A stretch of 64,000 nt of DNA, from contig CAYVHB010000010.1 in NCBI GenBank assembly GCA_964450865.1, positions 1 to 64,000 of the forward strand. The letters are read 5' to 3'. Of this stretch, positions 35,111 through 45,440 are shown piece by piece. The notes below the pieces were generated by a model. It was given only the letters and a program-made list of their open reading frames with translations, ran no database searches and was not told the DNA's origin. The stretch is from CAYVHB01 sp964450865. GTDB lineage: Bacteria > Bacillota > Clostridia > Saccharofermentanales > UBA5734. A program made the position numbers and the translations under genes. Position 1 is the first letter of the stretch. Every line of letters starts with the position of its first letter.

Positions 35111-38100
35111 GTCGCTCCCCACGCGGGGGGCGTGGATTGAAATCAGCCTGAAGCCTACCGCAACCTGGAAAGCCGAAGTCGCTCCCCACGCGGGGGGCGT
35201 GGATTGAAATCGGGGCATACAGCGCGTCGGCCTGGATCTTGGCGTCGCTCCCCACGCGGGGGGCGTGGATTGAAATAGGTAGTTATTGCCGGCACGAACA
35301 TGGCTGACGAAGTCGCTCCCCACGCGGGGGGCGTGGATTGAAATTGCATGGCACCAATGACTTGAGTTATCAAAGCATGTCGCTCCCCACGCGGGGGGCG
35401 TGGATTGAAATGCGCCAGCCGTCCGGGTCGCCATACTTATTGGTACGTCGCTCCCCACGCGGGGGGCGTGGATTGAAATTGGATGCGCTGGAAGCCAGTG
35501 TCGACGAAAACGGAGTCGCTCCCCACGCGGGGGGCGTGGATTGAAATACGCTTAGGCGCAGCGCAGAACCAACAACGATTTGTCGCTCCCCACGCGGGGG
35601 GCGTGGATTGAAATAATTGACGTGTCGATATTGGTCAGCCGCCTGATGGTCGCTCCCCACGCGGGGGGCGTGGATTGAAATCAGAGCGATCGCGTTAAAA
35701 GTCCAGAGGATAGCGGTCGCTCCCCACGCGGGGGGCGTGGATTGAAATGGACAGGTTGCCGATTGAGTACGACTTGACACCGTCGCTCCCCACGCGGGGG
35801 GCGTGGATTGAAATCAATCGTCCATATCACCTCACTGCCGGAGCGGCTGTCGCTCCCCACGCGGGGGGCGTGGATTGAAATTCCATCAGCAAAGCGGCAC
35901 AGGACGCGGTTATTAGGTCGCTCCCCACGCGGGGGGCGTGGATTGAAATCCATGATCAAGCAGACTGCACCGGCGGCGCCGCCAGGTCGCTCCCCACGCG
36001 GGGGGCGTGGATTGAAATCGGGTCAGCCCAGACGGATGCCGCCAGCATAAGTCGTCGCTCCCCACGCGGGGGGCGTGGATTGAAATCGTCTGGGTGTGCG
36101 CTAAAAAGATTACAGTCAGGGTCGCTCCCCACGCGGGGGGCGTGGATTGAAATAATCAGGGCAGCGACCAGTGACGTGATGATCTGGAGTCGCTCCCCAC
36201 GCGGGGGGCGTGGATTGAAATCTCAACATGTGCGGCGGGCTCGGCGGCGGTCGTTCCGTCGCTCCCCACGCGGGGGGCGTGGATTGAAATCGACAGACAT
36301 CAGGCTGATGCGCCAGTGCATACGCCCGTCGCTCCCCACGCGGGGGGCGTGGATTGAAATCTCAATCTTGAAATATGGTCTGAATTATGGAAACGTCGCT
36401 CCCCACGCGGGGGGCGTGGATTGAAATTAAAAGTTAATAGGGTGGGGTGTCGCGGGCGAGGTCGCTCCCCACGCGGGGGGCGTGGATTGAAATTTGCGCT
36501 CGGTGCGGGTCCTGCTGCTCTCCGGCCGTCGCTCCCCACGCGGGGGGCGTGGATTGAAATTTCTCGGGAATACTCTTGCTATCATTTGCCCTCGTCGCTC
36601 CCCACGCGGGGGGCGTGGATTGAAATATCTTTACCCCCAAATCCATGCGACCAGCGCCAGTCGCTCCCCACGCGGGGGGCGTGGATTGAAATAAGGTTTA
36701 GCAACAGCATGACAAAATCAATGACGCTGGTCGCTCCCCACGCGGGGGGCGTGGATTGAAATATCCCGGCGGCGTAGTCGTGGGCGACCGCCTGTCGCGT
36801 CGCTCCCCACGCGGGGGGCGTGGATTGAAATGTCAAATAACGCGACGACCATGCCGCCTTGCCTCCGTCGCTCCCCACGCGGGGGGCGTGGATTGAAATT
36901 GTCTGGGTGTGCGCTAAAAAGATTACAGTCAGGGTCGCTCCCCACGCGGGGGGCGTGGATTGAAATCCCGGACGAAACGTCTGAACTCGGGGTTGCCATG
37001 TCGCTCCCCACGCGGGGGGCGTGGATTGAAATAAAAGAGACAGCAACAGAACAATTAACTGCAAACGTCGCTCCCCACGCGGGGGGCGTGGATTGAAATG
37101 GTGTCGGTGGCTTCGAAAGGCATCCACGACAACGTCGCTCCCCACGCGGGGGGCGTGGATTGAAATCTTGCACCCACTTAATCGGAGCCACATTAATGCC
37201 GTCGCTCCCCACGCGGGGGGCGTGGATTGAAATTTTGGTCGCGTAGTAGCCGCCAGCGTCAGTAATCGTCGCTCCCCACGCGGGGGGCGTGGATTGAAAT
37301 TTCTTGGGTCATGATTTATCCCCTTTTGTCCTACGGTCGCTCCCCACGCGGGGGGCGTGGATTGAAATATCCCGGCGGCGTAGTCGTGGGCGACCGCCTG
37401 TGTCGCTCCCCACGCGGGGGGCGTGGATTGAAATGTATGTGCACACGTCCGACTGGTTGTTCCGCAAGGTCGCTCCCCACGCGGGGGGCGTGGATTGAAA
37501 TAGGTGATAGGTCGGCATCATCAGTCTCGACCTCGCGTCGCTCCCCACGCGGGGGGCGTGGATTGAAATATCAAAGCAGAAGCTGTCCAGAAATGCGCGT
37601 CGAGGTCGCTCCCCACGCGGGGGGCGTGGATTGAAATTTGGTAAACCTCCATATACCACCCATTTATCAAAGTCGCTCCCCACGCGGGGGGCGTGGATTG
37701 AAATTTACAAGGCGATGATGGACGCCATCGAACAGCGGTCGCTCCCCACGCGGGGGGCGTGGATTGAAATCTACTTGAAGACTGCCGCCTACGGCGAAAT
37801 TGCCGTCGCTCCCCACGCGGGGGGCGTGGATTGAAATTGGTAGACCATCTCGCGCTTGGACGGCAGCTGGATGTCGCTCCCCACGCGGGGGGCGTGGATT
37901 GAAATTTAATGGTGGTTTCGTCTGCTTTCGGGATCAGGAGTCGCTCCCCACGCGGGGGGCGTGGATTGAAATAGCCATTGCCGCACACCCTCGCGGCATG
38001 CTTTTGTGTCGCTCCCCACGCGGGGGGCGTGGATTGAAATTATTCGCAAAAATAACACCTTGCATGGAAAACGGGTCGCTCCCCACGCGGGGGGCGTGGA

Positions 38101-40665
38101 TTGAAATCAATCATGTTTTTCCCAGTCGTCCATATCACCTCGTCGCTCCCCACGCGGGGGGCGTGGATTGAAATAATGAAAAGAAATACGGACAGCCCTG
38201 GATCTGCAAGTCGCTCCCCACGCGGGGGGCGTGGATTGAAATTCGGCAGTGACCCGGTTACCTTCTGCGGTTACAGTCGCTCCCCACGCGGGGGGCGTGG
38301 ATTGAAATAAGCAGGACGTCGAGGTTTCCTACTTGAAGACTGGTCGCTCCCCACGCGGGGGGCGTGGATTGAAATAACCAAGGCATTTAAGACCATCACC
38401 AGCGCAACTGGTCGCTCCCCACGCGGGGGGCGTGGATTGAAATAGGGCCGTCTGCATCCATGCGACCCTCTTGGATTGTCGCTCCCCACGCGGGGGGCGT
38501 GGATTGAAATTATGAAGATCTCGCGAAAACCGCAGGCGCGGAAGTCGCTCCCCACGCGGGGGGCGTGGATTGAAATGATGTCGGCAACCGAGAACAGCAG
38601 CTGCTTGGTGGTCGCTCCCCACGCGGGGGGCGTGGATTGAAATCGTGCCGTCATACACAAATACGGTCATCCCCAGACGTCGCTCCCCACGCGGGGGGCG
38701 TGGATTGAAATAAGGTACAGGTACAGTCCGGTGCACCAGACACGGTCGCTCCCCACGCGGGGGGCGTGGATTGAAATGGCGGTTGTGTCCAGCGCGACGG
38801 TCGCCTGGTCACGTCGCTCCCCACGCGGGGGGCGTGGATTGAAATAGGTCGGCGTAAACATGATGCGCGGCGTAGTGGAGTCGCTCCCCACGCGGGGGGC
38901 GTGGATTGAAATTTGGATTTTACTCTCACAAGGAAGCTAATAAAAAAGTCGCTCCCCACGCGGGGGGCGTGGATTGAAATCACGCGGACCGAGGCCCACG
39001 CCGCCCTGGCCGACCGTCGCTCCCCACGCGGGGGGCGTGGATTGAAATTGCATTCTGCTCTCATTTCGTGGTCGTCCATTGTTGTCGCTCCCCACGCGGG
39101 GGGCGTGGATTGAAATCGGTCGAGTCGTAGACAGTCACGGCGATCGGCAGGTCGCTCCCCACGCGGGGGGCGTGGATTGAAATAGGGTAATCAAGGGCAC
39201 GGCCACCACTGGCACACGTCGCTCCCCACGCGGGGGGCGTGGATTGAAATTACGTGGGCGCGACGGTCTACAAGGTGCTCGGGAGTCGCTCCCCACGCGG
39301 GGGGCGTGGATTGAAATACGCCGGCTACAGCCCTCTATATCTCCCTGCACAGTCGCTCCCCACGCGGGGGGCGTGGATTGAAATTCGGTCAAATTTAATC
39401 ATGACTTAAAATCCACCCTCGTCGCTCCCCACGCGGGGGGCGTGGATTGAAATAAAACCAATCACAGCGGTGTCATCGATCACATCGGTCGCTCCCCACG
39501 CGGGGGGCGTGGATTGAAATAGTGCAACGTGCGGTCGGACGTTGAGGGCCGGTGGTCGCTCCCCACGCGGGGGGCGTGGATTGAAATCGGCAGTCTCCAG
39601 CGATCCTGTCAACTGTTCGAGTCGCTCCCCACGCGGGGGGCGTGGATTGAAATGAGCTGAAAAAGTTGCTGATCCGGGGCCACAGCAGTCGCTCCCCACG
39701 CGGGGGGCGTGGATTGAAATCTTGAAATCCAGCAGCTCCTCCAGCCGGTCGGCGAGTCGCTCCCCACGCGGGGGGCGTGGATTGAAATACGGCCCGGCTG
39801 GACAGCGTACAGGCCGCAGGAGGGTCGCTCCCCACGCGGGGGGCGTGGATTGAAATACCACTAACAACTTTGTCGTCGCAGGCTCTCTTGGTCGCTCCCC
39901 ACGCGGGGGGCGTGGATTGAAATACGCGTTGGCTATACTGATGGCAGCAATAGCAATTGTCGCTCCCCACGCGGGGGGCGTGGATTGAAATTTAGGCAGC
40001 GGTGGACTTGAGCACGCCCGTGGCGTCGCTCCCCACGCGGGGGGCGTGGATTGAAATATCTCCTTACTCCGTTAGCTTTGCGGCCGTCAGGTCGCTCCCC
40101 ACGCGGGGGGCGTGGATTGAAATTATAGCGCTCAGGCGTGGCCTGGCATCTGCGGTGGTCGCTCCCCACGCGGGGGGCGTGGATTGAAATAAAATTTGCA
40201 GAAAATGCAGGGCTGATAGATATGCAAGTCGCTCCCCACGCGGGGGGCGTGGATTGAAATCGAAGCAGCTGACGACAGCGCAGGCGTCACAAATGTCGCT
40301 CCCCACGCGGGGGGCGTGGATTGAAATCTGTCCATGATTGGCGGGCTCAACGGTGGCGCGATGTCGCTCCCCACGCGGGGGGCGTGGATTGAAATTGAAT
40401 TGCTGCAGGTCAGCAATTGCATGACCTGCAGGTCGCTCCCCACGCGGGGGGCGTGGATTGAAATTGCACCTATGTCTATACCTGATACATCCAACCCAGG
40501 TCGCTCCCCACGCGGGGGGCGTGGATTGAAATGGTATGTCAATAGTAACATTAAAGCGAGCCCGGGCCGTCGCTCCCCACGCGGGGGCGTGGATTGAAAT
40601 CTCTATCTCGAACACTGCCTTATCAATCGAAAAGTCGCTCCCCACGCGGGGGCGTGGATTGAAAT
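35111..40665 (+). CRISPR. Type I-C CRISPR array, 83 repeats and 82 spacers
   Basis: Counted by repeat start: 83 repeats, 33 bp each, beginning GTCGCTCCCC and ending GATTGAAAT, with a central stem formed by CCCC/GGGG around ACGC. Spacers are 33-37 nt (mean unit about 67 bp). Repeats 82 and 83 (starts 40569 and 40634) have lost one G from the G-run and are 32 bp, marking the distal end; the leader and cas2 are on the left, so transcription is rightward. All other repeats look identical by eye. Two spacer pairs are near-duplicates and two more overlap (see findings). The large size indicates a long-lived, active adaptation module. Apparent open frames through this region are translations of the repeat and are not genes. 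Confidence 0.99.
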
Positions 40666-40756
40666 TGTCACGCCACTGTTGGTTGATTGCAGCTGTAGAA
40701 TGGAAAAAGCTCGGGACCAGGAAAAGGCAGTATAAAATATCACCCAGCGAGGCTAA

Positions 40757-41032
40757 ATGTCAGAAAACATGAGTACATTGCCAGCATTTATCAATTCTCT
40801 CGCAATACTGTTTCTTCGGTTGGCAAATGAACAACCGCTCATGTACTCGCAGTTTTGTTACCACTATCAAAATATGCAGAAGTCAAGCGTGCGACCATGC
40901 ATATTCATCACAAGCCCGGACTTCAAAAGGTTTATCACGAAAAGGCAGAGTATATATGACACCGCAGTCATGTTAGCACGCGTCCGCACCCCCTACATGC
41001 AAAACGCGTTTTTCCCATACACCCTCATATGA
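40757..41032 (+). CDS. Small hypothetical protein, uncertain
   Basis: 91-residue frame preceded by GCGAGG five bases before ATG. It has three cysteines and no recognisable domain. It lies in a 400-bp gap between the array end and the convergent AAA gene. Nothing else supports expression; it could be chance coding. Confidence 0.25.
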   Translation: MSENMSTLPAFINSLAILFLRLANEQPLMYSQFCYHYQNMQKSSVRPCIFITSPDFKRFITKRQSIYDTAVMLARVRTPYMQNAFFPYTLI

Positions 41033-41063
41033 CGATCTACAGCCGATTTAAGAAAATAAAAAA

Positions 41064-42290
41064 CTAAAGATAATAAAACGGTACGATGTTGTCTTGCTCC
41101 GTCAGCGGCATTACGGCGTCATTCGTGCAAATGACCGCGCCGCTGCCGCGCTCGTAGGTGCCGCTGTTTTCTGTGAACCGAAACGCCCTGATATCTCCGG
41201 GATTCGGGTTGCTTTTTTTCTTTACCTCAATCGGGTGCAGCTTGCCGTTGTAGTTGATGATGAAATCAATTTCGTTGTCGTCCTTGTCGCGGTAGAAATA
41301 AAGGTGCGCTTTCGGATCGATGCCGGTATTTGTAAAGCTCTTGATTATTTCGCAGAACACAAAGGTTTCAAAAAACGCGCCGCTCATCGCGCCTGCTTCG
41401 ATCTGTTCCGGTGTGTACCATTTGGTGAGAAACGCCATCAGCCCCGTATCCAGGAAGAACACCTTCGGGGTTTTAATCGCCCGCTTGGTCACGTTGGAGT
41501 GGTAGGGCGGCAGCAGGTATATCAGGTTGGATGCGCGGAGAACCGACAGCCAGTTCTCGCATACTGCATGGCTTACTCCAATTTCCTTGGCGATGCCTTG
41601 AATGTTGAGCAGCGTGCCTGACTTGGCGGCAACCACTTGCATAAACTGATAAAACCGCACCTCTTCGCCGATGTTCTCAATTTGCTTCACGTCGCGCTCC
41701 AGATAGGTGTTCACATAGTTGTTGTAGAACGCGTTCCAATTCAGTGCAGGATTATCGTAGAGTTCCGGGAACGAGCCTTTGTGGATGAGTTCCCAAATGC
41801 GTTTGTAGCTCGTGACAACAGGCTTGCGCCCGGCTAGATATTCATCCGTCGGCACAAACGGCTGACTGAATTCCTCGCCGTTTATCTCGCGTAGCGAAAG
41901 GCCGAGCAACTCGAAAATCCCCACACGCCCCGCGAGGCTCTCGCTGAGGTCCTTCATCATATTGTAGCGCTGCGAGCCAGAGAGGTAAAACGCGCCCTTT
42001 TCCTTTGTTTTGTCCACATGAAGCTTCAGGTACGAAAAAATCTCCGGTGCGTACTGCGCCTCGTCGATAAACAGCGGCGTTGACTGCCGCTGCAGGAACA
42101 GCTTGGGGTTAGTTTTTGCCAGCGTTCTCAAATCAATATCATCCAAGGAAAGCTCGGTATGCTCTTTGTCCTTGAGCAGTTCCTGGATCAGCGTGCTTTT
42201 CCCAGTCTGGCGGCTGCCCGTGACCGCCATCACGCCGCGCAGAAATGCAGGATCTGTCAATACGCCTTCCAAATGCCTTTTTATATACAC
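41064..42290 (-). CDS. AAA ATPase with C-terminal DUF4143 domain
   Basis: 408 residues from GTG 42290, which lies 6 bases after GGAGGG; a TTG frame extension to 42359 has no ribosome site. Walker A GSRQTGKST (about 25-33) and Walker B PLFIDEAQ (about 73-80) define an AAA_14 P-loop. The C-terminal part ends in a DUF4143 domain with IEVKKKSNPNPGDIRAF, a nuclease-like D-ExK arrangement (EVK). This family is widespread as single or multicopy accessory genes in Firmicutes; its biological role is unsettled. It lies beside the CRISPR array, converging on it, typical of defence-island baggage. Confidence 0.9.
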   Translation of the reverse strand: MYIKRHLEGVLTDPAFLRGVMAVTGSRQTGKSTLIQELLKDKEHTELSLDDIDLRTLAKTNPKLFLQRQSTPLFIDEAQYAPEIFSYLKLHVDKTKEKGAFYLSGSQRYNMMKDLSESLAGRVGIFELLGLSLREINGEEFSQPFVPTDEYLAGRKPVVTSYKRIWELIHKGSFPELYDNPALNWNAFYNNYVNTYLERDVKQIENIGEEVRFYQFMQVVAAKSGTLLNIQGIAKEIGVSHAVCENWLSVLRASNLIYLLPPYHSNVTKRAIKTPKVFFLDTGLMAFLTKWYTPEQIEAGAMSGAFFETFVFCEIIKSFTNTGIDPKAHLYFYRDKDDNEIDFIINYNGKLHPIEVKKKSNPNPGDIRAFRFTENSGTYERGSGAVICTNDAVMPLTEQDNIVPFYYL

Positions 42291-42436
42291 GCCAAGCCCT
42301 CCTTCGGCTAGTTTATGGATATTCTTATTATAGCCGGAAAATGGCGTTAAGTCACGCAAACTATACGGCTAAATTTATCGTACAAAAAAATCAGCCGCGC
42401 GTCCTTGTACAAAGAAGCACATGAACTAAAAGCCCA

Positions 42437-42979
42437 TTACTTGAAATTGTACAGACCATATCCGGCATAGTCTAGTTTTGCATAATGAATAACTAAATTT
42501 ATTAAAGGTTTAAATGATTCGTATTCCTGGGAAATCGTGTTATGAAAACGATAGTTCCTTTGCGTGTTATCGAAGATGGTCATCGTGTATGTATGACCAT
42601 CAAGCCCGCAACGATATTCAACATCACCTGGTAAAGGGGCCTGAAAAGATGCAGTAATGACAGAAATATCTGCTGGATTCAGGATAACACTATGTATGGG
42701 GCACTCATCTGCAACACCCTTTAAAAATTCATGGTTCTCAAGGACTTCCTCCAACGTCGTTTCGTATGGCAGATTGTTAGATTTTGCAAATCTTTTCATT
42801 GAAGATATAAAGTCACTTCCGTGTAGCTCAAAGTTCCAGAAAAGCATGAACGATTCATCCGGCATCTGGTGAACCTGAAAACAGACGGCTTTGCGAAAAA
42901 CAGGTTCTATCAATATTTTCATGATGCAGCATTGGCTGTTGGGCACGGTAAATGAAAAAATGTCAAGGTATGCTCCCAT
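42437..42979 (-). CDS. Hypothetical protein
   Basis: 180 residues, not recognised. AGGAG lies 7 bases before the ATG. It has a regular alternation of beta and helix (KILIEPVFRKAVCFQVHQMPDESFMLFWNFELHGSDFISSMKRF), three or four cysteines, no signal peptide or membrane segment, and an acidic region LPYETTLEEVLENHEF. Lower GC than the ara genes. It lies 147 bases upstream of the AAA gene on the same strand, so the two may be one operon. Confidence 0.65.
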   Translation of the reverse strand: MGAYLDIFSFTVPNSQCCIMKILIEPVFRKAVCFQVHQMPDESFMLFWNFELHGSDFISSMKRFAKSNNLPYETTLEEVLENHEFLKGVADECPIHSVILNPADISVITASFQAPLPGDVEYRCGLDGHTYTMTIFDNTQRNYRFHNTISQEYESFKPLINLVIHYAKLDYAGYGLYNFK

Positions 42980-43258
42980 TCAATGGCTCCTTTCTGCAAA
43001 TGGATTATTCTATTGCGATGGTCCGTCTGCTGCGATGGTCGGTCTGCAATACTCGTGATATGCTTTGACGTCAAAAGTCAGATGCTATTTCAATTTTCTG
43101 CGACACGGCGTGGATGGAAAGGCTGGTCCTGATTGACTGGACGAGATCGCTTGAACCGTCTATTCTAGAAGAGGCTGATACATGGTGAGACTGATGCGCC
43201 GTCTTATATCTGACACGATCTGATCTTGTCAATTCAACAACCTGGAGGAAACGCTGTG

Positions 43259-43993
43259 ATGAACACTCACAACTTTACATATATTGCCAGCTGCGTATTT
43301 ACTCGCGAAGAACCGGAGCTGAGTGTTAAAATTCAAGATTATTTGCAACAACGATTGGATATGCAAATAATCAGGTGCTGCGTCCGTTCTTACAGAGTTG
43401 AAGAGTTTACTGCTGAAATGCCGGACTGGTTGCAGCAACGGTGGCGCGATACACCTCATTATCAGGAGTTTTCATCTGATGCAACAATGGTTTATGTCTG
43501 TCACAATTGTGCTGCCATCTTTCAGGAAACGAGGCCGGAGATCAGACAACTTTCGTTGTGGGAACTCATCTTGAGTGATCAGGAATTTGTATTCCCGGAC
43601 TATGCACATGAAAAAATGACGCTACAGGATTGCTGGCGTGCTCATGATAACCGGGCGGAGCAAGACGCTGTCCGTGCGTTAATGCGGAAGATGAATATCG
43701 ATATTGTGGAGCAGGATGAGAATTTTGACAAGACTCAGTTTTGCGGCATATCTTTGTACGAACCTTCGCCGGCCAGGAACCTGAAGCTGGCCCCCAGAAG
43801 ATTTGTGGAACATGCCTCAGGGAAATTCATTCCGCATACAAAAGAGGCACAGATCGACTTGATGCAAAAGCATGGCCGAAAAATCACCACGGAAAAAGTT
43901 GTTGCATACTGTCACTATTGTGTGAAAGGACTCAAACTGGGCGGGAAACAAACCAGGCACATCGCAAACCTGCTTTTTGATGGTCCGGCATAA
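43259..43993 (+). CDS. Cysteine-rich protein, possible iron-sulfur or CCG-type protein
   Basis: 244 residues from ATG 43259 (GTG 43256 is equally well placed; GGAGG at 43244-43248). Cysteine motifs: RCCVRSYR (about 39-46), CHNCAAIFQETRP (about 80-92) and YCHYCVKGLKLGG (about 216-228), plus C26 and C149. The second and third motifs echo the CxxC and CCG-like elements of heterodisulfide-reductase B and related Fe-S or thiol proteins, and ASCVFTREEPELSVKIQDYLQQR starts like them. A redox role is plausible but not proven. It stands alone, divergent from the preceding genes and 200 bases before the araR promoter. Confidence 0.6.
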   Translation: MNTHNFTYIASCVFTREEPELSVKIQDYLQQRLDMQIIRCCVRSYRVEEFTAEMPDWLQQRWRDTPHYQEFSSDATMVYVCHNCAAIFQETRPEIRQLSLWELILSDQEFVFPDYAHEKMTLQDCWRAHDNRAEQDAVRALMRKMNIDIVEQDENFDKTQFCGISLYEPSPARNLKLAPRRFVEHASGKFIPHTKEAQIDLMQKHGRKITTEKVVAYCHYCVKGLKLGGKQTRHIANLLFDGPA

Positions 43994-44092
43994 GTCTTTA
44001 CGGTCCGGATATCAGTGGCGCCTCCTGAATATAGAATCGCCATGATCAAGACCACCCCGGTTAACTCGACAATCCCTGCAAGTAAATACTAG

Positions 44093-44122
44093 TTGACAGG
44101 CCAGGCTGTCTCTTTGTATGAT
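44093..44122 (+). promoter_or_regulatory. araR promoter
   Basis: TTGACA (44093-44098) and TATGAT (44117-44122) with an 18-base spacer, a good sigma-70 promoter. AGTAAATACT (44081-44090), an AraR-like half palindrome, abuts the -35. Confidence 0.7.
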
Positions 44123-44137
44123 GACACTGACAGCATG

Positions 44138-44151
44138 CTTGTAAGTACAAG
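44138..44151 (+). promoter_or_regulatory. Probable AraR operator (autoregulation)
   Basis: CTTGTAAGTACAAG: arms CTTGTA/TACAAG around a 2-base centre. It lies about 16 bases downstream of the predicted -10 of the araR promoter, a position where a bound repressor would block transcription. The same ACTTGT/ACAAGT arms occur at the araA promoter. Confidence 0.65.
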
Positions 44152-44199
44152 TTGGAGGTGGATACCGGCCCGGATATTTCCATTGGCCGGTAGAAGAAG

Positions 44200-45342
44200 A
44201 TGGCAAGAATTCCGCTGGACTCTCATCAGAATAGACCGCTGGACACCCCGGATAGTCCGTCAGAGTCGCGAAAGGACGAGCCCAAATATGAGCTTGTCAA
44301 GCAGCACATCATCGACTTGCTGCAGCAGGGCGCGATCGCTTTTGGCGAGCGGCTGCCGTCCGAGCATGAGCTGATGGCCCAGTTCAGCGTCAGCCGCAAT
44401 ACGGTCCGCCAGGCTTTTGCCGAGCTGACTACCCTCGGCTACGTTTATAAAGAGCAGGGCAAGGGAACCTTCAGCAAGTATGTGCCGAGTTTTCGCAACG
44501 AGAAGCGTATTGTGGCCGTGATCACGACCTACATCTCGGACTATATTTTCCCGGAGATCATCTTCGGCATCGAGGATGTGCTTTCGGCCGATGGTTATTC
44601 GATGCTGCTGTCCAACACCCACAATAACAAGGCGCGGGAGACGCAGTTCCTGATGAATCTGCTCCAGCATGATGTGGCTGGCCTGATCATTGAGCCGACG
44701 CGCAGTGCCCTGGGCAATGTCAATTTGCCGCTTTTTGCTGAGCTGGCCCAGAAAGGCGTAAAAATTGTCTTTATTAACGCAACTTATGCCGATGTGCCGG
44801 GCGCCAGTGTCCTGGTTGATGATGAACGCGGCGGCTTGATCGGCACGGAATACCTGCTGCAGCTGGGGCACAGCCGGATTGCCGGTATTTTCAAAAAAGA
44901 CGATGTCCAGGGCGCCAGACGGCGCGCCGGGTTCCTGGCGGCCATGCGCCAGTACAATGTCGCGCCGGATCCGGCGCTGCTCCTCGAATATGAGACCACC
45001 AATGAGCAGATTTATCCGTACATGCTCACCAAAGCCCTGTTGCGCAAGCCCAACCGCCCGACGGCGATCGTCTGTTACAACGACAATATTGCCACGATGG
45101 CGATCAAAGCCATCCGGGACAGCGGCTTAAGTGTGCCCGGCGACGTCTCGGTCGTGGGTTTTGACGATTCGAAAAAGGCTGTTGAGTCCGATATCAAGCT
45201 GACGACCGTGGTTCATCCCAAGAGCGAGATGGGCCGCCAGGCTGCGCGGTTCATGATCGACATGCTTGATAACCGGATTGAACTGCCGCAGATTATCTAT
45301 CGCCCGGAGCTGGTGGTTCGCGATTCGTGCAAGAATTTGTAG
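44200..45342 (+). CDS. araR: AraR-type GntR/LacI arabinose repressor
   Basis: 380 residues. Residues 30-95 are a GntR winged helix-turn-helix (KYELVKQHIIDLLQQGAIAFGERLPSEHELMAQFSVSRNTVRQAFAELTTLGYVYKEQGKGTFSKY). Residues about 97-378 are a LacI-type periplasmic-binding fold (VAVITTYISDYIFPEIIFGIEDVLSADGYSMLLSNT ... PGDVSVVGFDDSKKAVE...LTTVVHPKSEMGRQAARFMIDML). This chimera is the AraR architecture of Bacillus and relatives; L-arabinose binding releases DNA. It is followed by araA on the same strand with palindromic sites before both genes. ATG has only a weak ribosome site (AGAAG); the GGAGG at 44154 fronts a short GTG frame that ends at TAG 44191 and may be a leader. Confidence 0.9.
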   Translation: MARIPLDSHQNRPLDTPDSPSESRKDEPKYELVKQHIIDLLQQGAIAFGERLPSEHELMAQFSVSRNTVRQAFAELTTLGYVYKEQGKGTFSKYVPSFRNEKRIVAVITTYISDYIFPEIIFGIEDVLSADGYSMLLSNTHNNKARETQFLMNLLQHDVAGLIIEPTRSALGNVNLPLFAELAQKGVKIVFINATYADVPGASVLVDDERGGLIGTEYLLQLGHSRIAGIFKKDDVQGARRRAGFLAAMRQYNVAPDPALLLEYETTNEQIYPYMLTKALLRKPNRPTAIVCYNDNIATMAIKAIRDSGLSVPGDVSVVGFDDSKKAVESDIKLTTVVHPKSEMGRQAARFMIDMLDNRIELPQIIYRPELVVRDSCKNL

Positions 45343-45369
45343 CAAAAATAAAAAATATTCAGATCCCTA

Positions 45370-45416
45370 TTGACTTTTTTTATCATAACTTGTACCATCA
45401 AGTTATAGTACAAGTT
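45370..45416 (+). promoter_or_regulatory. araA promoter with overlapping AraR operator
   Basis: TTGACT (45370-45375) and TACCAT (45393-45398) at a 17-base spacer form a plausible promoter. An inverted repeat AACTTGTAC (45387-45395) and GTACAAGTT (45408-45416), separated by 12 bases, overlaps the -10 and the start region, so AraR binding would repress the araA-kinase-araD genes. Confidence 0.6.
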
Positions 45417-45440
45417 GAACCGAATCGGAGGTTTTATCTC

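Noticed and set aside
34937..40645. Many open frames of 60-200 codons with FNPRPPRGER or SLPTRGAWIEI-type repeats on both strands
   Set aside because: They are translations of the 33-bp CRISPR repeat and spacers, a well-known annotation artefact.
44158..44193. Short GTG frame after GGAGG upstream of araR as a regulatory leader peptide
   Set aside because: Only 12 codons and no attenuator structure seen; noted under araR but not called as a feature.
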